A stretch of 32,304 nt of DNA from Salimicrobium humidisoli (GTDB taxonomy: Bacteria; Bacillota; Bacilli; Bacillales; Halobacillaceae), in assembly GCF_002295105.1 (NCBI RefSeq), contig NZ_NSGH01000023.1, positions 1 through 32,304 of the forward strand. Reading direction: 5' to 3'. This document shows positions 24,777 to 32,277 of this stretch, one piece after another. Made by a program: the position numbers and the translations under genes. The notes below the pieces were generated by a model. That model did no database searches and had not been told where the DNA came from. It saw only the letters and a program-made list of their open reading frames with translations. The first letter of the stretch is position 1, and every line of letters begins with the position of its first letter.

Positions 24777-25112
24777 ATGAAACAGGCCATTTGTACAGTG
24801 CTTACGATAATAGGACTCGCCCTGGCCCTCTTTTTCACTTCGGATTACACGGGAACCAATGATAATTACCACATTGATATAGTCGATACTGTCGAGGAAA
24901 TTGAACATCAGACCCCTGCCACTGTAACGGAGACAACGATTTCGGAACCGGAGGACGGCTTTATGGTCCGCCTCGGGAGAGAAGGCCAGGTTGCAGGCAC
25001 AGACCTGTTGCTGCCAATGGACGCCGGACTGCTGGATCGCCCTTTACAGGGAGGATTTATACAGCCTGTCACTGAACAGACAGAGGAAGCGCATGCCGCT
25101 TTCTCCGTCTAA
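24777..25112 (+). CDS. Unrecognised small exported or membrane-anchored protein
   Basis: A 111-aa protein with a single N-terminal hydrophobic segment (about 3-22) after MKQ, which acts as a signal anchor or uncleaved signal. The rest is acidic and extracellular by prediction, with a Thr/Glu-rich stretch (39-60). I recognise no family. The start is set by AAAGGAG 8-9 nt upstream. It has a near-consensus promoter. It lies immediately upstream of the Fur-controlled remnant without an intervening terminator, so some transcripts may run on. Confidence 0.75.
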   Translation: MKQAICTVLTIIGLALALFFTSDYTGTNDNYHIDIVDTVEEIEHQTPATVTETTISEPEDGFMVRLGREGQVAGTDLLLPMDAGLLDRPLQGGFIQPVTEQTEEAHAAFSV

Positions 25113-25135
25113 TTCAAAAATATCCGAAATTTCTA

Positions 25136-25748
<613 letters not shown>

Positions 25749-25755
25749 ATCGATA

Positions 25756-25800
25756 AAAAGCGCGCAACCCCTGAATACTCATCAGGGATTGCGCGCTTTT
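25756..25800. terminator. Bidirectional terminator
   Basis: AAAAGCGCGCAA (25756-25767) pairs with TTGCGCGCTTTT (25789-25800), and CCCTGA pairs with TCAGGG inside. It was probably the end of the lost iron-uptake operon. Confidence 0.85.
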
Positions 25801-25960
25801 GTTTGTTTCTGAACGGAAGTTTCCGCTTTTGTTTTTCATCCAGCTTCGCCATTCAGAAGTCCGTAAGATAAGCTGCCCCTCCTGTTTCGGGACAAAACAC
25901 CCGAAGCCCGGAGAGTCTGCTTATCTTAGACCTTCTAATCGAATGGCTACGCTTTTGTTT
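25801..25960 (-). repeat. Structured repeat, copy A (inverted relative to copies B and C)
   Basis: Read on the minus strand the full unit runs from about 25960 to 25836, and a partial second unit follows to 25801. Nested stems are GCCATTC/GAATGGC (25947-25941 with 25855-25849), AAGATAAGC/GCTTATCTT (25927-25919 with 25873-25865) and TTCGGG/CCCGAA (25905-25900 with 25891-25886). AGAAGG and ACTTCT lie between the outer and middle stems. GAAGCTGGAT follows the outer stem, then AAAACAAAAGCGGAAAC, which begins the next unit. It abuts the thioesterase stop codon. Confidence 0.8.
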
Positions 25961-26470
25961 TTACCACGGGAGGCCTGTTCCGTAGATTTCCGCCAGTTCT
26001 TTTGATTCTTTTCTTCTTTCTTTTCGCTGGTCATGACGGGCAGAAGCTCCCGCATGGAGACGTTTTTCCTGATCGGTTTCCGGATAAACGGCCGGAATCG
26101 GCACAGGTTTATTTTCTTCGTTTACGGCTACCATCGACACAAACGCCGTTGTACATACTTTCCGCTCTCCACTCAGCAAGTCTTCCGTTATCGCTTTGAC
26201 GAATACTTCCATCGAAGTATTGTGAGTCCAGGTCACGAAAGCCTCAAGACATATCGCATGCCCTTCGAACACAGGGTGGAGAAAGTCCACGGAATCGATG
26301 GAGGCAGTGACGACCGGCTGCCTGCAGTGCCGGACTGCAGCGATTGCCGCAATATCATCGATATACGCCATCAGTTTGCCTCCAAATAACGTCCCGTGAC
26401 TGTTCGTATCCGGGGGGAGGACGTGAGAATTTTTAACTGTAAAGGATTCTCTGGCTTTTTTCGCTTCCAT
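25961..26470 (-). CDS. Acyl-CoA thioesterase (hotdog fold, YkhA-like)
   Basis: This enzyme hydrolyses acyl-CoA to free fatty acid and CoA in the cytoplasm. The hotdog fold shows in NSHGTLFGGKLMAYIDDIAAIAA (about 24-46), where N24, H26, G27 and D40 sit at the active site of this family, and in ASIDSVDFLHP and ICLEAFVTWTHNTSMEV. Residues after 135 are a highly charged tail. The ATG at 26470 is chosen over a GTG at 26482, which overlaps the AAAGG site; it gives 169 aa. It is a single gene, and the structured repeat begins directly after its stop. Confidence 0.9.
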   Translation of the reverse strand: MEAKKARESFTVKNSHVLPPDTNSHGTLFGGKLMAYIDDIAAIAAVRHCRQPVVTASIDSVDFLHPVFEGHAICLEAFVTWTHNTSMEVFVKAITEDLLSGERKVCTTAFVSMVAVNEENKPVPIPAVYPETDQEKRLHAGASARHDQRKERRKESKELAEIYGTGLPW

Positions 26471-26543
26471 GTCATCTATCACCTTTCTGATTCTATTCTT
26501 TAATATAATTTCCTATCCTATTATAGCACGTGCTGCAAGTCGC

Positions 26544-27866
26544 TCACCCCGAGACCGGAAGTCTTATTTCGAAGACGGCTCCGGAACCTTCCAGATTATA
26601 GGCGGAAATCGTTCCGCCGCTTCTCTCGATGATCGCTCTTGAGATCGCCAGGCCAAGACCCGTTTCCCCGTCTTTTCCTTTTTGGAAGCGTTCGAATAAG
26701 TGCGGCATGACTTCTTCTCCGATGCCTTCCCCGTCATCCTGTATACGGATAAGGAAGTCCCCGTTTCTCTCCACCGTAATCAAAAGTCGTGATGACGCAT
26801 GCCGCACTCCGTTTCGCCCTATATTCATGAGAGCCTGCAGGAAACGTTCCGGGTCCGCACTGATGAACCCGTCGCCTTCTATACGCACGTCCACTTCTAT
26901 ATTTTTCTCTTCCGCCAGCGGCAGCAGCCTGTCCGCCGCACGACCTGTCCATTCACTTATCTTCAGATCTTCCGGCCGGTAAATATCTTCGTTGCTGTCG
27001 AGTTTGGCCAGCAGAATCATTTCATTTACGATTTTTTTCAGGCGGTCGATCTCTTCGACCATCACTGTGAGACCCCGATCTCTTTTCTCCCCTTCAAATA
27101 CCCCGTCTCTTATACCTTCCGCATACCCCTGGATGGACATGAGAGGAGTTTTGAGCTCGTGGGAGGCGTTTTGGAAAAACTGCTGCTGTGTACGGATGTA
27201 TCGTTCAAGTTCTCCGGCCATCTGTCTTACACTCTGGTCCACTTCTTTTATTTCTCCGGTTGCTTGTACGGGCTGCACTTCGTGGAATTTACGCTTTTCA
27301 ATCTTTTTGACCTCCTGTTTCAACCGTTCAAGAGGAGTGACGAGCTTCCTTGTGAACAGATAACTGACAACTGCTGCAAGAAGCAGGCCAAGAACAAAGA
27401 TAAGCATTATTCTCCAGACGAAGTTCATCTGAATGGCAGCCAGGTCCCCGATAGGCGTAGCCATCACCAGTACCTGGTCCCCTCTCAGTTCATGATCCGA
27501 GACGACGTACTGGCCGTACCCGCTGTCCCACGTGTCATTTCCCGCAAGTTCTTCTTCGTAACGTTCCACCCAGTCTGACGCTGCCTCTTCCGGGAGAGTG
27601 TGAAACAACAGCTCTCCGGTGGACTTATCAAACAGGAGAAGGGGGTAGTTCTGATCCTGAATCAGACTCGAGACTTCCGGCGACTGGAGAAGACGATCCG
27701 GATCGTTCAAAATGTCGACGAGCAGCTCCGCACGCATTTCCAGCTGTCTTTTTTCATCCATAATAAAAATATCCATAACCAGGGAGTACAGTACGATTGC
27801 CGTAATCGTCATTACGACGAGAATGAGTCCCGTAAAGGCGGTGTTCAGCTGATGGAGCAGTCTCAT
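26544..27866 (-). CDS. Sensor histidine kinase, CssS-like
   Basis: This is a membrane sensor of a two-component system. Residues 10-34 form TM1, about 35-148 an extracytoplasmic sensor domain, 150-172 TM2, and about 173-225 a HAMP linker. HisKA contains the phosphorylated H236 in NASHELKTPLMS, and HATPase_c carries MNIGRNGVRHA, DDGEGIG and GETGLGLA. The ATG at 27866 overlaps the response-regulator stop (ATGA), so the pair is translationally coupled. The frame is open further upstream but lies within the partner gene. Being divergent from htrA, it probably senses misfolded secreted proteins like CssS. Length is 440 aa. Confidence 0.9.
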   Translation of the reverse strand: MRLLHQLNTAFTGLILVVMTITAIVLYSLVMDIFIMDEKRQLEMRAELLVDILNDPDRLLQSPEVSSLIQDQNYPLLLFDKSTGELLFHTLPEEAASDWVERYEEELAGNDTWDSGYGQYVVSDHELRGDQVLVMATPIGDLAAIQMNFVWRIMLIFVLGLLLAAVVSYLFTRKLVTPLERLKQEVKKIEKRKFHEVQPVQATGEIKEVDQSVRQMAGELERYIRTQQQFFQNASHELKTPLMSIQGYAEGIRDGVFEGEKRDRGLTVMVEEIDRLKKIVNEMILLAKLDSNEDIYRPEDLKISEWTGRAADRLLPLAEEKNIEVDVRIEGDGFISADPERFLQALMNIGRNGVRHASSRLLITVERNGDFLIRIQDDGEGIGEEVMPHLFERFQKGKDGETGLGLAISRAIIERSGGTISAYNLEGSGAVFEIRLPVSG

Positions 27867-28555
27867 GAGCCCGGAGACCTCAATCTGTACCCGTAGCCCC
27901 ACACCGTTTCAAGATCAAGATCGGGAAATTTCTTTCTAAGACGTTTCATCAGATCGTCGACAGCTCTGTCACTTCCGAAGTAATCCATACCCCATACGGA
28001 CTCGAGAAGCGTCTCCCGGGAAAAAGCTTTATTCTCGTGTTCAGCAAGCACACGGAGCATCTCGAACTCTTTCTGGGTCGTCTCCACTTCCTCCCCTGCA
28101 TAAAAAGCAAGACGTTCCGTTACGTTCAGCTCAAGGTTTCCGGAAAGAATCGTCTCCTCTCCGCCGGCTCCGCTTCCCTTCTGCATCTGTTTCCAGCGTT
28201 TCACATGTCTCTTGACGCGGGCTACGAGTTCGCGCGGACTGAACGGCTTGGTCATGTAGTCGTCACCACCGAGCTCCAGCCCGAGTATTTTATCCACTTC
28301 TTCGTCTTTGGCTGAAATAATAATGATCGGAACTTCCGAATGCGTGCGTACCTTTTTACAAAATTCATATCCATCCATTCCGGGCAGCATAATATCCAGG
28401 ACCCACAGGTCAGGTTTTGTGGACTTATTGAATAATTCCCATGCCTGCTCCGCCGAGTCCACGTCCTCCACCCGGTACCCTTCTTTCTCCAGATACGTTT
28501 TCACGATTTCCCGGATGTTATCATCATCTTCCACGAGTCCTATATAAGTGTCCAT
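27863..28555 (-). CDS. OmpR-family response regulator, CssR-like
   Basis: The receiver domain (1-118) has the acidic pocket E9, D10 and D11, phosphorylated D54 in WVLDIMLPGMDGY, and K104 in TKPFSP. A winged-helix DNA-binding domain follows at about 135-230. The DLWVLDIMLP and LGLELGGDDY segments resemble CssR of B. subtilis as I recall it. The ATG at 28555 has AGGAGGT 6 nt upstream, giving 230 aa. It is the first gene of the two-component operon and is divergent from htrA. Confidence 0.92.
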   Translation of the reverse strand: MDTYIGLVEDDDNIREIVKTYLEKEGYRVEDVDSAEQAWELFNKSTKPDLWVLDIMLPGMDGYEFCKKVRTHSEVPIIIISAKDEEVDKILGLELGGDDYMTKPFSPRELVARVKRHVKRWKQMQKGSGAGGEETILSGNLELNVTERLAFYAGEEVETTQKEFEMLRVLAEHENKAFSRETLLESVWGMDYFGSDRAVDDLMKRLRKKFPDLDLETVWGYGYRLRSPGS

Positions 28556-28569
28556 TCCATTACCTCCTG

Positions 28570-28594
28570 TATTTACATATTTATTCCGTAAATA
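28570..28594. promoter_or_regulatory. Inverted repeat between the regulator gene and htrA, candidate operator
   Basis: TATTTAC (28570-28576) and GTAAATA (28588-28594) form perfect 7-bp arms 11 bp apart, so the arms lie on nearly the same face of the helix about 18 bp apart. This fits a dimeric OmpR-type regulator. The spacing to both genes is suitable for auto-regulation and control of htrA. Confidence 0.45.
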
Positions 28595-28691
28595 ATCCAT
28601 ATGCGTCCCATATCTCTTTTTTATAATAAGTTATACAACATCTTCTCACAGATTTATTCACATTGTATCAGAAAGGAGCGGTTTTCGGACG

Positions 28692-29843
28692 ATGAAACTA
28701 TTTCAGCGCAACGGAGAAGGAAAACGGGTCTCCAAACGAAACGGATTCGCCTTCGGGGTCTTCGGAGCCATCGTAGCCGTTTTTATCGTAACGGCACTAT
28801 TCCAGTCCCAGGGGATTCAGATAAATATAGAAACAAACCCTGAAAAAGCTCAGGCGAACCCGCTTACTGTCGAAAACACCGAAAAAAATAATATTAAAGC
28901 TATTCAGGCCGCCCAGGAAGCGGTCGTAGGCGTAAGTGCCGTGAAAGAAGGGGCACGCGGAGAACAAAGCGCCGGTACAGGTTCAGGAGTCATTTATAAA
29001 AAGGACGGAGACAAAGCCCTTGTTGTGACGAATCACCACGTCATCGAACAGGCTTCCGACCTGGAAGTCACTTTAAGTGACGGCACCAAAACGGACGCCG
29101 AACTCCAGGGAAGTGACCCCTTTACGGACCTCGCAGTTCTGGAAATAGACGCCGAGCATGTTTCCAAAGTAGCAGATTTTGCGAAAAGTGAAGACGTAGA
29201 GGTCGGTCAGACGGCTTTCGCCATCGGTAACCCGTTAGGCATGGACTTCGCCGGTTCCGTAACTAAAGGAATCGTAAGCGGTCTGGACAGAAACGTACCC
29301 GTCGATTTAAACGGGGATTCAGAACCGGATTGGCATACTACCGTCCTGCAGACCGATGCTGCCATCAACCCCGGAAACAGCGGCGGGGCTCTGATCAATC
29401 AAAACGGAAAAGTGATCGGTATCAATTCGATGAAGATAGCGAAAGCGGAAGTAGAAGGCATCGGATTCGCCATCCCGGCAGAAACGGTCACTTCCATCAC
29501 CTCGGAACTTGAATCAAAAGGAGAAGTGGAACGGCCTTATATCGGTGTCTCTCTCTATGATTTATCTCAACTACCGGCACGCGCTGTTCAGGGGGAACTG
29601 AATCTTCCTGAAAACGTAGAAGGCGGCGCAGTCGTCGGTAAAACCGCAACAGGTACACCTGCAGCAGAAGCAGGCCTGAAGCAAAATGATGTGATTACAG
29701 CAATTAACGGAGAAAAGGTCGCCTCCACTCTCGACCTGCGCAAGTACCTGTATGAAGATGCAAAAGCAGGAGACGAAGCGACGCTCACCGTTTACAGAAA
29801 CGGCCAGCAACAGCAAATAACCCTCACACTGAGTGAGCAATAG
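28692..29843 (+). CDS. htrA: HtrA/DegP-type membrane-anchored serine protease
   Basis: A quality-control protease of the outer membrane face, anchored by one N-terminal helix (about 18-37). The trypsin-like domain has catalytic H116 in TNHHV, D146 in FTDLAVL and S230 in NPGNSGGAL. A single PDZ domain occupies about 285-380, with the peptide-binding loop near YIGVSLYD. Length is 383 aa, as in B. subtilis HtrA, HtrB and YyxA. AAAGGAG lies about 14 nt before the ATG, a long spacing. The neighbouring CssRS-like system is its probable regulator. The structured repeats start at the base after its stop. Confidence 0.94.
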   Translation: MKLFQRNGEGKRVSKRNGFAFGVFGAIVAVFIVTALFQSQGIQINIETNPEKAQANPLTVENTEKNNIKAIQAAQEAVVGVSAVKEGARGEQSAGTGSGVIYKKDGDKALVVTNHHVIEQASDLEVTLSDGTKTDAELQGSDPFTDLAVLEIDAEHVSKVADFAKSEDVEVGQTAFAIGNPLGMDFAGSVTKGIVSGLDRNVPVDLNGDSEPDWHTTVLQTDAAINPGNSGGALINQNGKVIGINSMKIAKAEVEGIGFAIPAETVTSITSELESKGEVERPYIGVSLYDLSQLPARAVQGELNLPENVEGGAVVGKTATGTPAAEAGLKQNDVITAINGEKVASTLDLRKYLYEDAKAGDEATLTVYRNGQQQQITLTLSEQ

Positions 29844-29969
29844 AAAAAAGCGGAAACTTCCGGTTAGAAGCGCTGGCGTAAGCAGGGGACTTACTTTTCG
29901 GGTGCTCTCTCCCGAAAATAAGGGTACTGCTTACAACAGGAGCTTCTGGAAGTTGCAGCTGGATTAAAC
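29844..29969 (+). repeat. Structured repeat, copy B
   Basis: After AAAAAAGCGGAAAC the nested stems are AACTTCC/GGAAGTT (29855-29861 with 29948-29954), AGAAGC/GCTTCT (29866-29871 with 29942-29947), GTAAGCAG/CTGCTTAC (29878-29885 with 29927-29934) and TTTTCGGG/CCCGAAAA (29895-29902 with 29911-29918). GCAGCTGGA follows the outer stem. The copy begins directly after the htrA stop codon and may act as its 3' end. Confidence 0.85.
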
Positions 29970-30091
29970 AAAAGCGGAACCACCCGTTCAGAAGTTCCGG
30001 ACTAAGCAGAAAGTTCGCTTTTCAGGCGGTCTTTCCTGAAAAAGAAGTTGCTGCTTAGAACGCGGACTTCTGGGTGGTGCAGCTGGAGGAG
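29970..30091 (+). repeat. Structured repeat, copy C
   Basis: A direct, diverged copy of B. Its stems are ACCACCC/GGGTGGT (29979-29985 with 30072-30078), AGAAGT/ACTTCT (29990-29995 with 30066-30071), CTAAGCAG/CTGCTTAG (30002-30009 with 30051-30058) and TTTTCAGG/CCTGAAAA (30019-30026 with 30035-30042). GCAGCTGGA follows again. Each stem differs from copy B by paired changes that preserve pairing. Confidence 0.85.
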
Positions 30092-30115
30092 AAAAAAGCG
30101 GAACCTTCCGTTTTA
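30092..30115 (+). repeat. Truncated fourth copy of the structured repeat
   Basis: AAAAAAGCGGAACCTTCCGTTTT matches the first 20 or so bases of copies B and C, then similarity ends. Copy A carries a similar incomplete unit at its own downstream end, so an incomplete trailing unit may be normal for the family. Confidence 0.65.
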
Positions 30116-30119
30116 CAAA

Positions 30120-30325
30120 TACCGCGTGGAGGCGGAATTCCCTCCACGTCACTGGCATGATGCCGGTGAAGGGCTCCCCTCTTTGCCCTGGTATATCCCT
30201 TTATGACGACGGGATACGATAAAGAATTTCCGAAAGACCCGAACTCTCTGGTAGAACACCAGAAAACCTGACCTCTCTTCGGACGGAGTACACTTCAAGT
30301 GTGCTCCGTTCGTTTTCGTTCATTT
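30120..30325 (+). ncRNA. Cluster of hairpins, possible structured RNA
   Basis: No reading frame is evident in about 200 bp, but six hairpins follow each other. They are CGTGGAGG/CCTCCACG, CACTGGCAT/ATGCCGGTG, AGGGC/GCCCT, TATCCC/GGGATA, TCTGGT/ACCAGA, and a final stem of about 11 bp (30283-30309) followed by a moderately T-rich stretch. I see no match to a riboswitch class I know. It could be a small RNA, a leader of the TM2 gene, or decayed repeat sequence. Confidence 0.35.
30283..30320 (+). terminator. Possible terminator upstream of the TM2 gene
   Basis: ACGGAG-T-ACAC pairs with GTGT-G-CTCCGT (30283-30309, one T-G pair) around a TTCAA loop, followed by TCGTTTTCGTT. The T tract is interrupted, so strength is uncertain. 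Confidence 0.45.
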
Positions 30326-30375
30326 ATAAACGGGAACCCTTACTTTATAACGCTTATTCAGAAAGGAGTCTCTCC

Positions 30376-30609
30376 ATGCAGAAGCGAAGTGTCATTCTTG
30401 CCTACATTCTCTGGCTGTTCCTCGGGCAGCTGGGCATTCACAGATTTTATACAGGACGCACAGGCTCCGGAATCATTCAGCTGATTCTCGGCGCAGCCGG
30501 CTGGGCTACTACAGGTATACTGATTGGCTGGTTCCCTCTTTTCGTACTCTGGATCTGGCTGGTTATCGATATTTTCCTCATTCCGGGCATGTGCCGCAAC
30601 CCTAAATAA
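30376..30609 (+). CDS. TM2-domain membrane protein
   Basis: A 77-aa protein of the TM2 family: two or three hydrophobic helices (about 8-22, 32-48 and 53-72) with the family signature GQLGIHRFYTGR in the loop. The molecular function is unknown. The ATG at 30376 is set by AGAAAGGAG 7 nt upstream; the frame is open for 25 further codons without start signals. A terminator follows directly. Confidence 0.9.
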   Translation: MQKRSVILAYILWLFLGQLGIHRFYTGRTGSGIIQLILGAAGWATTGILIGWFPLFVLWIWLVIDIFLIPGMCRNPK

Positions 30610-30612
30610 CAC

Positions 30613-30658
30613 AAAAAAAGAGTTCAGCCCCCTGATATTAGGAGTTGAACTCTTTTTT
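30613..30658. terminator. Bidirectional terminator
   Basis: GAGTTCA (30620-30626) pairs with TGAACTC (30645-30651), flanked by A7 and T6 runs. It serves the TM2 gene and cls. Confidence 0.85.
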
Positions 30659-30661
30659 CAT

Positions 30662-32119
30662 TTATAAAACCGGAGAAAGGAGCCGGGCGATCGCTTCTTT
30701 AAAGCGGATCCACACCGAGCGCTGCTCGTACAGGTAGTGGGTCAGCTCCGTGGTGAGCTCACTGTCATCCATGAACCTGTCCGTCAGTTCACCGGCAAGT
30801 TTCGTATCATAAACGAACGCATTCACTTCAAAATTAAGCCGGAAACTCCGTACGTCGATGTTCGCTGTGCCTACCGAGGAGACCACGCCGTCGGCTACAA
30901 TCGTCTTCGCATGCAGAAAACCGTTCTGATAAATGTAGACTTTGGCACCCGCCCACAGCAGATCCCCGACGTTTGAATATGTCGCCCAGTATACAAAAGG
31001 GTGATCCGGTTTGTTCGGAATCATCACTCGTACATCCACCCCGGAAAGAGAAGCGACGCGCAGGGCATCAAGCAGACTGTCATCAGGAATGAAGTAGGGA
31101 GTCTGGATGTATACATACTCTTTCGCTGAAAGAATCGTCTTGATGTATCCGTGCTTGATCTGTTCCCATTCGGAATCGGGACCGCTTGAGACAATCTGTA
31201 CTGCCGAATCCCCGGGTTCCGACTCAAAGAGGGGATAGAATCGCTCGTCATACAGAATGTCGCGTTTGGAAGCCTGGTTCCAGTCCAGAATAAACCGCGT
31301 CTGTAAATTGTGGACTGCACTCCCTCTGACACGCAGATGCGTATCTCTCCAATACCCGAATTTCTTATCTTTGCCGAGATATTCATCCCCGATGTTGAAC
31401 CCGCCGATGTATCCTACCGTTCCATCAATGATCGCCAGTTTCCGGTGATTTCTGTAGTTGATTTTCATGTTCAGTTTAGGAATGAGGGGAGGGAAGAAAG
31501 ATTCCATCTCCACACCGGCACGCTTCATTTCTTTTATGTAGGAGCGGCTCAACAGCCGGGACCCCATGTCGTCATACAACAGTTTCACAGAGACCCCTTC
31601 TTCGGCCTTTTTCCTCAGAACCGTTCCGAGCCTTCTCCCCAGGTTATCGTGACGCAATATGTAATAAAGGAGGTGAACATGGTCCTGAGCTTTCTCAATA
31701 TCCTGCATCAGCGCCTGGAATTTCTCCTCTCCGTCTGTATAAAGATCCAGTTTATTATCCTGGCTAAGTACTGCATCATTGTTTTTCAAATGCATATAAA
31801 TCTGGTCTTCGTGAGGAGCGACTTCCGGATGTTTCAATTCGAACTCATCGTTGTCGATTGCACGCAGCTGTTCCTGCACAGCCGCTAACAGACCGAGGCG
31901 TGCTTTCTTATCCCACGTGAATATTTCTTTTCTGCTTAACCGGCGGCCGAACATCAGATAAATAATGAAACCGGCTACTGGAACAAACATCAATACCATC
32001 AGCCACGCCCAGGTGGCACTGGCGTCCCTGCGTTCCAGGAATATAATCGTAAACCCGAGCAGAACGTTTAAAAAGATGATCACCGTTACAAAATAAGGTA
32101 TAAATTCCACGTCTGCCAC
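30662..32119 (-). CDS. cls: Cardiolipin synthase
   Basis: Cls condenses two phosphatidylglycerols into cardiolipin and glycerol at the membrane. Two N-terminal helices (about 8-27 and 36-56) precede two phospholipase-D HKD motifs: H225-x-K227-x4-D232 (NHRKLAIID) and H403-x-K405-x4-D410 (HAKTIVAD). Length is about 485 aa, as usual. The first start, GTG 32119, is almost on top of AAAGGGA. GTG 32107 (MEFIPYF) has a better 10-nt spacing and may be the true start. Cardiolipin rises with salinity in halotolerant bacilli, which fits the other genes here. Between its start and the insertion sequence lie only about 60 bp. Confidence 0.95.
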   Translation of the reverse strand: MADVEFIPYFVTVIIFLNVLLGFTIIFLERRDASATWAWLMVLMFVPVAGFIIYLMFGRRLSRKEIFTWDKKARLGLLAAVQEQLRAIDNDEFELKHPEVAPHEDQIYMHLKNNDAVLSQDNKLDLYTDGEEKFQALMQDIEKAQDHVHLLYYILRHDNLGRRLGTVLRKKAEEGVSVKLLYDDMGSRLLSRSYIKEMKRAGVEMESFFPPLIPKLNMKINYRNHRKLAIIDGTVGYIGGFNIGDEYLGKDKKFGYWRDTHLRVRGSAVHNLQTRFILDWNQASKRDILYDERFYPLFESEPGDSAVQIVSSGPDSEWEQIKHGYIKTILSAKEYVYIQTPYFIPDDSLLDALRVASLSGVDVRVMIPNKPDHPFVYWATYSNVGDLLWAGAKVYIYQNGFLHAKTIVADGVVSSVGTANIDVRSFRLNFEVNAFVYDTKLAGELTDRFMDDSELTTELTHYLYEQRSVWIRFKEAIARLLSPVL

Positions 32120-32219
32120 TTCCCTTTCTCGAAATTCCTTCTCTGTTCACTATATCATAGGGGTTTTGATGGAAGAAAGATTGAGTCCATATAATTGTGT
32201 AAAAAGAAAAAAAGGGCCT

Positions 32220-32277
32220 CATCAACCCTGTGTTACAATGTTTTCAACCACGAAAAACCAACACAGGAGGTTTGATG
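32220..32277 (+). promoter_or_regulatory. IS leader hairpin that can mask the transposase start
   Basis: CATCAACCCTGTGTT (32220-32234) can pair with AACACAGG-AGG-TTTGATG (32260-32277) around a 25-nt loop, with a 3-nt bulge. The right arm contains the AGGAGG site (32265-32270) and the upstream ATG. A TACAAT sequence (32234-32239) follows the left arm, so a transcript started there would lack that arm. Confidence 0.5.

Noticed and set aside
25801-30115. CRISPR array from the repeated units
   Set aside because: The repeats are 120-bp folded units with diverged sequence and no unique spacers of regular length, and no cas genes are present.
30117-30145. T-box-like ACCGCG followed by a hairpin
   Set aside because: Only six bases match. 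The AGGGTGG part of the T-box, a specifier stem and a downstream aminoacyl-tRNA or amino-acid gene are missing.
30301-30375. Longer N-terminus for the TM2 protein
   Set aside because: The extra 25 codons overlap the preceding hairpin and lack a ribosome binding site, while AGAAAGGAG sits correctly before ATG 30376.
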